In this document: positions 10,341 to 24,308 of the stretch, piece by piece
How positions within the stretch are numbered: position 1 is the first letter of the stretch
Layout: each line of letters opens with the position of its first letter
From: Pelodera strongyloides
Taxonomy: Eukaryota; Nematoda; Chromadorea; Rhabditida; Rhabditidae
Assembly: GCA_036852015.1 (NCBI GenBank)
Contig: JAANDG010000170.1
Coordinates: forward strand, 124,001 to 188,000
Direction of reading: 5' to 3'
DNA length: 64,000 bases
Program-made: the position numbers and the translations under genes
The notes under the pieces: generated by a model
The model's input: only the letters and a program-made list of their open reading frames with translations
What the model was told of the DNA's origin: nothing
Database searches by the model: none

Positions 10341-13300
10341 TGTAGTTTTCGTTTATAAATAAAGAATCCCCAGATCCGCGTAATTGCAACGGCGATGCCT
10401 AAATAATAAGAAATGTTTATTAGTTTGGCCAAAATTCCCGACTGTTGCCAAAACACGCGTATTTTACAATAGCTCTTTATTGCATAAAAAGTGTGTATTA
10501 AACTATAAACAAGAGAGGGAAACACTGAAATAACTGCCTAGACACATTCAAGAGGTCTAGCTTCTTATACGGTGTTGATTCAGTATTGATCTTTCACGTT
10601 TCAAGTATCGGCAAATGCTAAAATAAAATAATCGCGATTGATATATGATTAATCATAAATAATTATTTAAGGCGTGGGAATTTGTTGGCTGACATCATAA
10701 ATTGGTTAATCATATCACGCATCTCTGTAAGCCCATTTATAACCGTAGTATGGGGTTGCTCATAGGGGTATTGTTAATTGATCGGCATTATAGGTTTTTT
10801 TTTTTTTTGGATATAATGAACACAACATTTGGTTTTGGGGAGAAATTGGCTTTAAAGGAACGCAGTCACGATATTTTCGTACCTTTTCTTTGATTTTCAT
10901 TAAATATAAGACGATCTGTAGAAAAAATGGGAGCAGTAGCAACTTACAGAAACACGAACTCAGGGAGATAATTCACTTACAATGAGAATGGGAGTTACTG
11001 GTTATCAATAGATTGTGCATGAAAGCAATTTGACGGAATGCGGATGAGAATGAATACCCTGCAATGACATATATATCCCAAGAGTAACACTGCAGGATAT
11101 TTATGATATTTATAATCGGCCGCTATCCGGGCAATTGCATATCTACTGTAATCCAGTAACTCCCATTCTCAGTGAATTCTCTCCTCGAGTATGTTTTTCT
11201 GAAACTTATTGGTACCGAATTTTTCTTCATAGCTTCCTATATTTAATGAAAACCAAATAAAAATTGCGAAAATATCGTGACTGCGTCCCTTTAAATTATA
11301 GTTTTTTTTTTTCTTTTTTTCGCGAATTTCACTATATGCAAAGTGCCAAATGATAATTTTTTGGTAGTTTTTCGGTAAATGTTCCAATGATAAAACGAAC
11401 TAGTAGTGAACAGTTGCAGCAAGCCAAAAGAGGATGCACTGAGTTAATTTGTTAAAGAAAAACATGAACAGGCTCTAAATGAAAGGAGAAGGCTGACAAT
11501 CAGTAAAGTCCTTTCGGATTGAGTAAGTGGTAAGGGCATCAGCATTGAGAGCGGCAAAGCAAAACAGCAGAGGACAAGCTGGAAGTAGCGTATCGTTTAC
11601 GATAAGATGACGAGTGTGATTATCGAGTGATCAAAACCGCTGCGCTCGTTCAAGGTGTCGTGGAAATAAATCAAAAATTTGCGCCCTCCAAATAAATGAT
11701 ACAAAAAGGAGACCGAGAAAGGGCTGTGATAATAGGAGAGTCACAATCGAATGACTGATTACATGTATTCTGAGAGGATATAATACGCGCGATCAACAGA
11801 ATCCATCTCCCTTTCATGAACAGTGATCTGTAATGCTGACGGTAGTTTTGTAGTTCCTTTTTTTGCTCCTGATCATCTGTAATGTATGTACATGTAGGTG
11901 CACCAGTCAGCAGCATAGTAATCAATCAAACGAAAAGGAATCAAACGAAGATACAACAAAAATTACATGAGCGTAATGTGTTGTAACTTATAATATGCTC
12001 ACTTTGGAATTGTACTGTACCACTTTTGAATAAAGGTGCACGCTCTTGAAGCGTAAAGATTAAAAAAAAACAGATATAATAACGCTCGGAATACAAATCA
12101 ACCATCTTTGTGTTATATCAGAGAGAAAGACAGACGGAGGAGCGGCGGAGAAACGAAAGAAAAGAAAAGGAAAAGTAAACTTTTTGACCTCCCAAATGGT
12201 TCAGTCAAAACTAAGCTTGAAGAAATCAGCCAAATTGGCAACATACAGTAAACACTGAATAAACTTCGTATCGTTATGAAGTGTGTTATTTGTGAAACAG
12301 TGCATTATTCCTAAATTTTGATTGAACACGACCAAGAGTACATTGACTTTGAGCCACAACGGCAATATATGGCTAGTGTTGTCATTTTATTTTGTATTTT
12401 TCCTATTAAATAACAGTGGCGAAATGGAAAACCAGACACTGGTACTTATATATTGCCGTATAACTTGATATGCCCTCCTTATATGATCTGTAGGTCAACT
12501 GATCTATACTGTCCTATTGGGATAGTGCGCGCTGATGAATTTACAATTGACAGTCCATTGATTAGCATGGAGAGATAATTGAGATCTCATTGATCGGGCA
12601 ATTTGATTTATGAAACAGACGATGGATTGTTTGATTCTGCTGTTTCTGATGAACCGATGTATCAGATTCTGATGGACCTGATCAGATGAAGACAAACTTG
12701 TTGTCAGGTCATTTTGGACAACTGCTTTGTAAAACCTGGCTGCGCAGCTCACCAATGTGAAGAAGCAAATCAACAGCAGTCCTGAATATGGTTAGATATG
12801 GATAAGTAAATACTTAGGTTCACCTTCTTACAAAAACTGTGTTCCGAAAAAGTGCTAGTGGAACATAGCTTTGTTTATGCGCAAAAGATGGTGGGCAAAA
12901 ATCGATTTTTTTTTCCTTCGATAGCCATTATTACAAACGGCAAGTTTGTTTAAGACAATGTGTCTGACAATCAGGAGGTATTGTGTATCAGTCTCTCATT
13001 GAGACTGCCGTAAATCACAGTGGTTGGGATACTGGGAATTGATACTTCGCAAATTTGAGCACTTTTTGGATCAAACTCGAGAAGAACATGATTGAAATAT
13101 TTTAGTCCATAACGTTGTACCTCAAAAATGAGTGGAGGGCTCTGATGTTGTTGGAACACCGAAAAAAACTTATTTCCAATTTGTTGAATGTTTTGATGCC
13201 AATGTGACAAATTTCGTTTTGTGGTGGCATCATTTAATTTTGACGCAATACATGAAAATTGATCATTATCATTAAAAAAGGCATAAATGCGAATACCCGT

Positions 13301-14438
13301 ATACCTTCATTTAGTTTTTTTATCTTTGGTGGCAGTCTGATGCATTTAGTGAATATTTTTTTTACATAAAAGAACAAGCACACATAGTGAACATACGTTT
13401 GAGTATTTTATTTATTTAGGGAACTTTTGCTGTTCTCTGATTTTCTCCGATAATTTATTTCTCATCAAAAAGTGCCTTTCAACGCTTTACATATTTCCTT
13501 TTGTATTTGCAACCTTGACCACCTGTTTTTTTTTCAGCTGGAAACTATATCAACGATCTTTGAAGATTCATGTCTAGTGCGCAGTTCTCTTATTAATAGA
13601 GCATCATTACAGTCATGAGGTGTTAATTATCTCATTTCACAGAAATATTATAGAATAAAAAAATAGTATTCGCTTTTTAATGAAAGACAACAAATAATAG
13701 AATCTATATTTTAGACGATGAGCAAATAAGGTAAGTAAACGAATAGAAAGACGGTGGAACACGGCAGCAATTGAACCTAGAGTGATAAATTACGCATGCA
13801 AATTTATAGCTGATAAATAAAATAACCAACAAGCATTATGCTAAAATCCATTATTAATCAACATTAAAGAAAAAAATCATTTCATAGTCAACAACATATA
13901 GGGATACTTGATATGAGGACGCTCACACGGGATTCTCACACAAAGTTTGTGTAAATGTACTGTAAAGCTGCGGCTGAATATGGAATGGAGCTTGCGACAA
14001 ATATATAGTTAACCAGTATACGTTTGGGATAAAATAAATGGGCAATGAAAGAAACTGACACGTATGAAGAAGGACATTATACATAAATATGCATATATTT
14101 TTTTTTCATCTACATACACAACTAAATGTTATCTGTGTTTAGTAACAGATATGCACTTTGGTAAGGAGTTCAAGTTCTAGAATAAGTTACTAATGATCTA
14201 TGACAATGCGCAACTGGAGATATGAGGAATAACTCGTAATAATTTGGTCGAATACATAAGAACAATTGGGAATTACTGCTTCCTTTTTGCTCACTCCACA
14301 ATGAGGGCATCCTATATGTGATCAATATGAATGGCTAACATGAGTGTACTACATACTGTAGCGTTTGATTTTATAGACTGATTTACGACAGGAACGTAGT
14401 AAAATTTTAAAGAGAAAAAATCGATTATAGGAGCAAAC
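10341..14438. other. 4.1-kb spacer between SLC13 and PTR genes
   Basis: AT-rich intergenic DNA. Apart from the MITE at 10851-11295 I see no exon, RNA gene or conserved motif. It includes the SLC13 upstream region, with no clear TATA box, and the PTR 3' region. Confidence 0.6.
10851..11295. mobile_element. Foldback MITE, family B, copy 1
   Basis: Both ends read inward as TTTAAAGG(A/G)ACGCAGTCACGATATTT, with inverted arms of roughly 150 bp that also share GAATGGGAGTTACTGG. The interior holds the segment ATCGGCCGCTATCCGGGCAA, which recurs in other copies. TTAA lies at both outer ends. It is a non-autonomous element without an ORF; related copies occur at 53177-53546 and, as a fragment, at 26901-26982. 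Confidence 0.85.
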
Positions 14439-17400
14439 TTAATGTCCTCCGGAAGCACTTTCGGGTATTCTAAAGAATGAGACGGGCACAAGACTGAGGA
14501 ATACTGGAATGAAGAAGAGACCATGGATAGCTCCTATCACCATCGTCAACCAAATAGTTTTGAAGAAGGTCAGGATGATATACGCATCAACTGTGTAGAG
14601 GATAGAGACCCCCGCGATTGTTGATGTAGCGCCCTGAAACACTATCTTCTGTAATATTCAGTTTACTTCCAGAAAAATGTTCCAAGTCTTGCAACTTCCA
14701 GGAAAAATGACATATCACAATTCAACTCTCGTGCTTCACAGCAACGAACGCACAAATATCTTTTTGTGACATTAAAAGAGCATTTCCGACCAATTGCAAT
14801 AAATTATCTTTGATAAATAAATTGATAACTATTTGAACAGAAACTACAGAAAAGCACATCACGTCACGTGAGCTACTGTGGATTAATCTTTGCAACGTTG
14901 CTCACGCAGTACTAATTCTTCACTCGGTATGAATTTCGTTAAAATTTAAGATGTCTGAAGCAACAAACTCCGTCCAATAAGGCCGTAATACCAGACGTCA
15001 GATGAATACGTCATCACAATTAAAATAGCTGTTGATTTACCTGAAAAATTGGCCATCCGAGGGTTTCCAGAGCCCCAATCACCCTTTCCTTTGAATCGCC
15101 CTTGGAGGTCACAAAGGCGTAGATAATATGTGCCGAGAGATCAACTGCGAATCCAATACTCATAATTAGGGATATCATAGAAACTGCATCCAGGTTTACG
15201 CCCCACAGGGTCATGTAGCCGAATACACCAACAGCGATCGAGATTATTGAGAAGAATATGACGAATCCTGGAAAAAATAAATAACATACCCATTCCTCAA
15301 GGTATTGGTGTTATTTAAAACCTTTTAAGGAAAATGTAATAGAACATTCACTTATTTCACATGTGGATCTGGTTATTTTTAAAATCATTCGGATTATTCG
15401 GATATTACCTTCTACTATTTGGATTTGACAAAGGTCAAATTAACTCACCTGAAGGCAGACTCGGAACAAGAAGGAACGAAATGGACGACATGCAAATGAG
15501 TGAAATAGCAATATTGCTTATCGTCGCAGGGAGAATAATGAGGTATTGGTCAGCGAAAGGAAATGCCTCGTGGAAGATTTGCACCTGAAGCAAACAAACG
15601 TATTTTAACTTACAGCTTACGTTGACATACCATCAGAATAATTCTTGAATTAACAAAAATAATTATTAGGCAATTGCCCTTATTACTGGAATTCAAGTCT
15701 CACATTGAATGGTTGCCTGTCAGCTATTCCTCTGAGCATCTTTGCGGCGTGTTTATGCTGGTTTGGTTCAACAATGTTCTTCATGGCGACCTAGATGCAT
15801 ATCAATTATTCAAAGGCACGGAAGATTGGAATGTTCATTTCTAGCACATTGGTGAATGTAAAATTTGAGCTCACCGTGAATCTATATGCTTGGAAGCTGT
15901 TGTCAGTCTTATTGTACCGGATATCACTTTCCCACTGGGAAGCTCCTCCAGTATACTTCAGCCACTTACGTAACTAAAAGATAAGATATAGAGGACAGTC
16001 ATTTCTTTACCAATACATCACTCCCCTTCCTCTGCAAAATAATATACAGTTCAATGTTATTTTGCTCCACCATGTTGTTGCATGTTGTTTACACCTTCCA
16101 GTAAAAGTAGATGCTGGACCCGCAATGTTAATAAAACTTGCCGAACCTTTAAATTCCATAAATTGTCGGTGTTTTCCAATTCAGCATTGACCTCATCGAG
16201 ATAGTTAAGGTATTCCAATAGGAAGAATACGGTTCCCTCCCTTCCCATTGTCACATCAGTGTTTTCAAATGCGGCAACCACTCCGAGAAGTCGATTTCTA
16301 ACAATAAGGAGAAAAGATTATTTTGTAAGGAAAATCTCTTATAAGATAAAAAATGATCTATACTTTCCACTTCATCCAAACATTAAATTTACTCCTCAGT
16401 GTGTACTTATTTTTCGCATTGATCTCCTTAATAATCATTGTAGTTGACGATGAGTTCTCATTCACCAGAAAGTCTTCGCACCTAATAGTTTATTGCCAAA
16501 TCTTATTGAACGTACTGTGTCGCAGTAAGATTACCTCTGTGTTTCGTTGACCAGATTAGGCGGATCTAGCACCGCAACATGTAATTGTGGTCCTTTCTGC
16601 CAAAAGAACTTGATGTCCTCGAAATACTTGGCGATATAGTGATCATTTGTCACCAAGTTTGCAGGATTCAGCCCCTCCTACAATGATCATTGTACTAATT
16701 CACACCATCAGAGTTCACCATTGTTTCCAGTAAATACATATCAAAGGAAACCCCGTCAGTCTTTTCGTGGGCGAAAAATGTTGCTCTTAAGAAATTTCTT
16801 GTGCTGCTTTATTCTTGGATGTAAATATATATCAAATGCCAGACTCGCCCTGAAATTGGAACACCCATACACAGCGACCGCCATGTATATGATGAACAGT
16901 AGTGTTGATAATGTTCGGATGGCGTTGTGCAGAAGGAATGGAGCGTATTTCTCGCCGACCCATTTGACGATCTTCGTCTTCTCCGCCACGTAGTGACCAT
17001 CAGCTGACTGGAAATAAAACTATACGAATTCAACAACAACAACAAAAAAAGTGGAGGACATATTGGTCACAAAGTACCCCACCACAAGAGGTCGGGCTGT
17101 TAACTATAAGCTTTCCATTTATATAAACTAACAATGAAACTCCGAAATAAACTACGTACCTTCTTGGGAATTGCCAATTGAGTGGATGAAGCAGGTGACG
17201 AAGAAGGAGACGAGGAAAAGGAACTGTCCATTCTGTCATTCGAGCATATTCCACTATCTGTGGACATTCGACTGGAAATGTCGGAGAAATCGGAGATGGT
17301 ATAGCTAAATGTATTTCACAATTAGTTTCAATACAGAGATGGTGCGTAGTGAGAAGAAGACTGTGCGGGCACACTGCTTTTTGTTCCATCTAATATTCAT

Positions 17401-20201
17401 AAAACGCACATTTCGAGTTCTCCGGTACTGTATAATCACCGACCTTTTCATTGAAGTCCTTTGGAACTTCCGCAGATTTTCTGGGTATGCGATTCTCTTT
17501 TGTGGAGTTGCATCCGATTTGGCTGTTTTAGATTCTCCACTCATTTTATATAGGAATAACGAGTGTCTGCCTTGTTCTTCCACATCGCCCATCAGCGCCA
17601 ACATGCCACAGAAGAAGGTAATCTGGAATAATTTCAGAATGACTTTGAGTTTCAAGTAACCTTTAAATTAATACTTCGCCAACATTAAGCATAAAGACAA
17701 TTGAACTATTGAACACAACAATGCTGCAACATGAGACTGTCTTGTAAAGTGAGTAGAATACATGCTGCAACCAATAATTCATATTTATATGACGTACATT
17801 TTTAACCAACAAACCTGATATATGTAGCAAAATGTAATTGACACTGACGCGTAAATGCAGAATAATTGTATTCCAGGCAAGTCGGTGATACATCCTAAAT
17901 AAACCGATCATGAGGCGATGTCAACCAAGTTGTGTTCGTAGGTAAAAAAAACTGGGTATCAGTAATCAAATTCCTATTCGTCACTAATTAAGCCTACCAA
18001 TCGCGAAGGACATGATGTCGGTAATATTTGTGATTGTGATGGCCACTCCTCCATGAGACAGTGTTTGAGACATTCTCACAGGCACGGATGCACTCGGATC
18101 CGAGGAATGCCAACAGGCACACATGATAAACATGTCATCGATTCCAATCGCTGAATTATGGTTGGTAGACAAAGGTAAGATTAGACCGGAAATAAACTCA
18201 CTGAGATTAGTTGATGCATCAACCAAGGTATATATTGTACACTTATATTGGCCAACAAGAATGATGTACCCACCGATTATCAAGAAGGGAATTATCGTGT
18301 TGATCACATTGTAGTTTACGCCCAAAAGAAGGAGAAACCCGAAACCACTGCCAATTGCAAGCAGGGTCGTCGAAAGCCCTGAATTAAAGTTAGATGAGAA
18401 CTTGGCATGATTTTTTGCGAGAGCTCACTCGTGTATGTACAGTTCAAGATCTCTTAGAAATGGTGCATTAGTTGAAAGAACGAATACTTACCCGCACATG
18501 CTAGCCATGGTTTACTTGTTATCCAGTCAATACTTCGAGCCTTGTCCTTTCTGGATGAAATTGAGGAACAGAGCGCAAACACCGTTAGAACCACAAAACT
18601 GAAGATGAAGTTCGGCGTGAAGTGCTCGGCATTCTCATCAAGCCCGTCCTGAAGAAATAAATGTGAAAAAAATGATCAGGCGTAAAGCCATTATTTGAAG
18701 TCAATTTGGTTTGCGTATTGAATGTTACTGGTTTGTTCGTAAAGATATTATGTACTTTTTTTGCTTGGAAGGTCAAATCCTTCGATTCACTTTATTTTTT
18801 TTGCTAACGATTTAAAATAAACAAGACACAATCATACCTGCAGTGACTGATAATGTGCAAAGGTAACAGTGATCAACTGTGAATCGTAGACCTTGAGAAG
18901 AAACCTCTCCACGGCATAAGAGAAGTCAGATGAGTACTTCCGAACAACAGACTTAATAAGGAAATATTAGTAATTAGTGGCCCATCTTGAAGTGGCGTGT
19001 GAGCAATAATATCATAGAATAATTTTACTAATGCTATCACGCATAATTATAATAATATAAAGAATGTGAGAAATTACCTGCTCTTGTTTCAAGAAATAAA
19101 CGAGTTGTGTAATCGTGGCACTATCAACTGTCTGATTTGGGAAAAGTTTCACGTCTCCAAGAGTTGACCCAAGATAGATTGGGGTGTCCTAAAGTTGCCA
19201 AGCAAATAATCATAGACAGCATCGGGTGTGTAAGTGCGCAACAAATTTGAACTCGTTCTCGGAAGTGAAGCTTCTCGGAAGAAACAAATTGTAAGTAATA
19301 TGAATATGGTTCCCCACCTGACTGCCCCCTCGAGGATAGTGGAGGTCTATCACTTGTCCTACCCGATGCCTTTGTATCAACATCTCGATGTGTTCATTTC
19401 CACCACATACCCAATCATAAGAAAGACAGAGATCCTAAATTATTTTCTTGAGAAAAGTGCGCCATTGGTTGCATAAAGGTGAGCTGTCATATGAAAAAAG
19501 GATTTGTTGGTGTAACTCCAAACAAGCAAAAAAAAATATAGAGTGAATGCATTACCTGATAGTTGAGAGTGTACTTTTTGTCATCGGTTGGTACCGTGAT
19601 ATTGTTCATGATCCAACTGTTCAGCAATTGAATTTCCTTAAGGATCGGCTCACGAAGTATATCCCCGTGGTCTTTTGCCTGTAAGCAAAAAATAGTCTTT
19701 CAAACAAAAAATAGCACGGCGAAACAGCTGTGATATATCTAGTTTTGCGGAAGTCTAAATAAAATAAAATATTTACCTTGACTAGAATGTTTATAAACCG
19801 TTTTGTTTCAAACGACTTTCCTGGGAGAAACTTGTTCTCGTGCAGGGGCCAATTATCAGAAAATACTTGCAATTCTGATCGCCACCTGAAATGCGCGATA
19901 TGATAAGGCCAAAGCAATTCCATATAAATTAGGGTAAGCCTGGGGCCTGTGACCGGGCGACTCAAAGAATGCCAAGTACAAGAAAAAAAAACAGTTAAAC
20001 CATAACCCACCTTGCTGCTGTTGGAGTGAAGACATAAGACGGATCATCAACCCTCAGTGACTGAAGCCGAAGAAGACCGAATGAGAGAGCAACAGACACG
20101 AGGATCGGAATAATAGTGAGTGGCCATTTGAGAGTGTAAGCACATGGGCCCCATGCCTCGAAGAACCTTCGCACGAAAGGTTCCAGAGACCACTCTCGCA
20201 T
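14439..20201 (-). CDS. Patched-related (PTR) membrane protein with sterol-sensing domain (926 aa, 20 exons)
   Basis: Twelve-pass RND-type protein of the Patched family (PF02460), expanded in nematodes and linked to lipid handling, cuticle and moulting. Exons 5' to 3': 20201-20011, 19885-19777, 19678-19556, 19434-19318, 19188-19078, 18951-18838, 18648-18492, 18378-18274, 18150-17998, 17894-17815, 17622-17444, 17304-17160, 17007-16849, 16677-16535, 16297-16147, 15973-15875, 15790-15704, 15584-15449, 15267-15041, 14633-14439; total 2,781 bases, in frame. VFSDNWPLHENKFLPGKSFE and DLCLSYDWVCGGNEH are typical of the first ectodomain. The sterol-sensing region carries AIGIDDMFIM (343-352), and the second RND half GFAVDLSAH (825-833). 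A Ser-rich insert follows the first membrane half. An in-frame TGA directly precedes the ATG. The intron after exon 13 appears to use a GC donor. Confidence 0.95.
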
Positions 20202-20207
20202 TCAATC

Positions 20208-20210
20208 CTG
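20208..20210 (-). promoter_or_regulatory. Splice acceptor just upstream of the PTR start, possible trans-splice site
   Basis: The minus strand reads CATTCAG, then six bases (GATTGA), then ATG. An acceptor this close to the start codon, with no obvious upstream coding exon, is typical of nematode spliced-leader addition, but a 5'UTR intron would look the same. Confidence 0.4.
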
Positions 20211-23021
20211 AATGTTTACAACAATTTGAAGTGGACAGTCCAGAACGTGGCAAAACCGAACTTCTCGGCAAGGTTCGCATACAACTGTATCCATACAGAA
20301 AAAAGACGAGAATGTAATCAAAAGATTGTGCAGCAACCAGCTGAAGGTTATGTATACACCGAGAAAGAATACAATAGCGTTCATATAGAAAGCAAGTAAA
20401 CATATTGAGATAATCGGTTTAGTACGGTGAATTGGTGGGTCGAAATTAACAATATGTATGTTGAAGAAGGAATTAATGAGGAAAGTAGATATAAGTCTTA
20501 CGGTATTTATATGAAAAAGAGTCTTAATGAACCTCAAAACCCAGTAGTGGGTGTAGTCTTCGTAAAAAGAACGTTCACCAGATCGGTAGAATTCTTCTGT
20601 ACATGACTGCATATAATATCTGTATGTATGTATACCGAATGAAACCATGGAATCATTTATTTTGGTATGTTTAATTCTAAATAAAGGTCCAACTCATTTC
20701 CTATTGTCTTGTTGGCAATACCATTACTGAACAGAGAGACATAAGTAATATCGCTACGCCAAAACGTATAAAAATGATTAGCCTCACGTTCAATACAAAA
20801 TTTGAATAGAATGCCCTTAGGCTACGTTCACCCATCGCATTTTCAGAAGTGAGTTGTTAGATGAATGTTTGTAGAGCAAAAGTTGCAAAGTGATCAGATG
20901 CAGTCATAACTAGTCTTAGGTGTTGCACTTGGTTGTACCACAAAGGAATAAGAGGGTGCCATAAAAGCGGGGGATTTCAACCAAAGAAGACACGGATTTA
21001 AAAGTGAAAACTGGATGCTAGTTGGCAGACCTTGGAAATGAAAGGGATAAGTCCTTGGACGGAGGACTGGACTATAAACCATGGCATCTCAAGCGCCGGT
21101 ACAAGAGGGATATAACAAATCTAGTGAAAACTTGACGAAAAAAGAAAATGGTGTGCTCGTGGTAAAATAAAAATAACGGTATTATTCAAGAACGTATTAT
21201 TGTGTAAATAACACATTAAATTCCTTCTTTGCCCACCTAAACTTTGTGAGTATTTGGCTAACTTGAAATGATTCACTGATCGAGTTATTTAATTTTTCAA
21301 GTTTGATAATATATGTAAGAGCATAGCTTAAAGAACTAAAACACTAGACCACACAGTATATTCACTGACCCAGTAATGAGTAAAATGCTACAGACAAATG
21401 AAAGTGAAAATTTCCTTGCGCGAACATCTTGCATATCACGGACAAGCACTTTTTTTTGGCGATTTGTTTGGAAAGACTGGAAATGTCGGTTTTCCATTGT
21501 GAATGGGAGGAAATTAGGTGAAGACAGACAGTGATTGGATCCACACAGACGACTTAGTCATTAGATCAACCGGGACATGGCTTTCATACAGAGAACGTGA
21601 CATACAACAAGCGTTTCATTTCTTCATGACCATTTGTTTAGGTAATAAAAAAGACAAGTACGAGAAACTACAAGTATACGATACTGAGAAAGTAATAAAA
21701 AACGGTGAACAATTGAAAGTGGGTTGATCACAGCAGGGGTTTCTCGGATGTGCCGAATCACCCATTTTTAGAAGCCCCGATTCTGGGAAACAAAATCTTG
21801 ATCACTACACTTTTATAACACTGCGTTAATCTGAGATAATTTCGAAAGATAGAGGTCTAACGTTCCACGAATGATAATTTGCAATGCACTCCAACAACAT
21901 TTAATGTTGTTGAAGTGTGCTCGGAATCCATGATCACAGATATAAGCTTCTTGGACAAGAGTTGGGAATAGGGTGGAAACATGGAGAGGTTATACAATTC
22001 TTGAAAAAAGTAAATATAGAATAGGGTAATTACAGAAAAGAAACCATCCCACATTCTCACAACACTCAAATGAAGCTGACATTGTAGAAAAAATGTTTTA
22101 AAAAATCGAAATGCGATTATCGGAATGTTACGCAAGAATGAATGCATTCGGATCGGGCATTTTTGCGTGTGACTGCTGTGCACTACGAATGACGAACAAC
22201 CAGTTATGAAGCAAAATCCAGACATATTACATAACATACGGATATATATTCTGATATTAGTTTGGAAACTGGACATCTCACATATTGTATCCCTCACGCA
22301 CATTCCCGGTATGTGTTCAAATAGTACAAAAACGTATGTGATACATGCTTCGATATAAATTCAGAATAACAACAAAAACGGAGTTCTAAAAAGCGGAAAA
22401 GCTTGCACCACTCCCAATTAAGAAACTCGTGTCTTTCTGGCTGATTGCCATTGGTTTTCATTTTCGCGAACAGCGATTATGACTAGCTTCCCACAGTGAA
22501 AGCTGGCTCATTCGAATGGCGGTTCCCTCTTGAGTTGAATTAATCCATTTTCGAGCATCCAAAAGGACCGGTTGCTACCATATAGATAAAAATGAAAACC
22601 AGAGCAATTATGCAATGAAACGTCCACAAACAATGAAAGTGTGGTCTGCGCTGCTCATCAGTAACAAACCGTCGTTTTTCTTTCAAATCAAACTAAGTCA
22701 TTACATTATATTTCAATGCATCCGATAAGTAAATAAGCAGTAATGGAATGAATATCATACAAAGGGAGATAAAATGAAATAGACGACAATGAACTAGGAG
22801 GATAACAAATTATATTGATTGCAAATACATATAAATCCTATTGGGAGTTCCCAGGAAAAGCAAATGAAGTAGGGTTGATGTTATACAACCTTCATGCGAA
22901 GCAGGCGCGCGTACAAGCACACAAAACGGACGAAGTAAAATAACAACGTTTATGGGTTGCGACCACCAACGATACTGACCGTGAGGTATAAAAGCAAAAG
23001 AAACACTGAGAGCCGATGAGT

Positions 23022-23156
23022 TGCGCGCCGCACCATTTCGGGAAACAAAATGAGCGCCGCAAAGGAATGGGAAACAAAATGCGCGCGGAATAGAAATGGC
23101 GCGCAAAGTGTTTCCCGAAAAGGTGCGGAAAAGATGCGGAAATGGTGCGGGGCGCA
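23022..23156. repeat. GC-rich imperfect inverted repeat
   Basis: The left arm TGCGCGCCGCACCATTTCGG (from 23022) is matched in reverse complement by 23109-23156, which has about 20 extra bases inside the arm. The stretch is markedly more GC-rich than its surroundings. The right arm contains CGAAAAGGTGCG, a 12-mer also found at the tip of the 2674-2694 repeat, so the two elements may be related. Confidence 0.5.
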
Positions 23157-23519
23157 CCAGACCAGACTAGAAATTGGCTCACCTTCTCTCAAATAAAAGT
23201 AAAAAACGAAATAAACAAATTAATATTAGCAAAAGCAGCGGTTAATATTGCTAATAAATGCCATTTAGATCGGCAGATCGGCGGCTTTTGTCGTGTTCTC
23301 AAAGCGTGGCAAGTTCAGCGGGGCATACAAATTGGACGGTCCGACTAGAAGTGTAAAGGATTGGAAGATTTTCGGCAGATAAGATCCTCCAGGTGGCGGC
23401 TCTTGGGGGATTGTGCTCCCTCAGACAACTTGTTGATGGAAACCTGTAGAGATCCTGTTTGCTACTTTTAACCCGCGAACACAATAAGATACGTAGCTTA
23501 CACAGTGAAACTGGTTGCG

Positions 23520-23590
23520 ATGACCAGTAGTGAGAAAAGGAAAGATTTGGCTCAAGAAGAAGACAGTGAGACTAAAAAACCTTCAAAAAT
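23520..23590 (+). CDS. Possible first coding exon, unrecognised
   Basis: An ATG opens a short hydrophilic frame (MTSSEKRKDLAQEEDSETKK, then PSK) ending at a good donor, AT|GTATGTTT. The acidic/basic character looks coding, but no second exon was found downstream and no family is recognised. It could equally be chance. Confidence 0.2.
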
Positions 23591-24308
23591 GTATGTTTCT
23601 TGGGGAGTATTTGTAGTACTCCGTCAGCTTTTTATTAATGAAATAAAATAATTTACTACTGAAAGACATAAAACTCAAACACAAAGGCAAATATGGAAAA
23701 GGCATAAACGGAATACAAGGAAAAATGCAAATTATTCGTACGGATGGAAAAGAACTAATATATATACTTCATGGGTAAAAAACATAAATACAAACAGGAG
23801 AAAAGGTCAACAAGTATATAACGCAAGTAAAACGCCATAAATGTGTCTAACTTGGTTTAAAACATGAAAGAAGAAACCATATTGTGCTTGATTATCTGAT
23901 GAGCAAAATTGCGCGACAACTTTGCGGTAAATTCTTTTGGAAGACAAAAACCTGCAGAAACAAGGAAGAAAAAAGCTCGTTTCACACGAATACTCGTTTT
24001 TTTTCGTTCCGTTATTTGTTTAATAGTCCGTCACAAAATAAAATCAAGTAAATAGTAAAACCCACAAATAAATACAACAATTTTTATGTAAATACTAAGT
24101 TCCTATTGTTCGGTGTTCAAAATGCTGTATAAATCCCTTTCACAGCAATTTACATAGTTTTGTCCGTTGAGGAAATACAACAAAAATCGAAAGAAATGGC
24201 ACTATTTTCGATATAAGATGCAAAATAAGATTGTTCATAAAATTGATAGTGTAGCAGAAAAAAAAGGTGATAGTTCTCGATTTTGGTAATTAAACTCGCA
24301 CAAGCAAA

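Noticed and set aside
6047..20201. Operon linking the PTR and SLC13 genes on the minus strand
   Set aside because: About 4.1 kb separates them, far more than the short spacing usual in nematode operons.
20202..20648. 148-codon minus-strand frame directly upstream of the PTR start
   Set aside because: No domain, low-complexity hydrophobic content typical of AT-rich chance frames, and it ends just before the PTR ATG where an acceptor is present.
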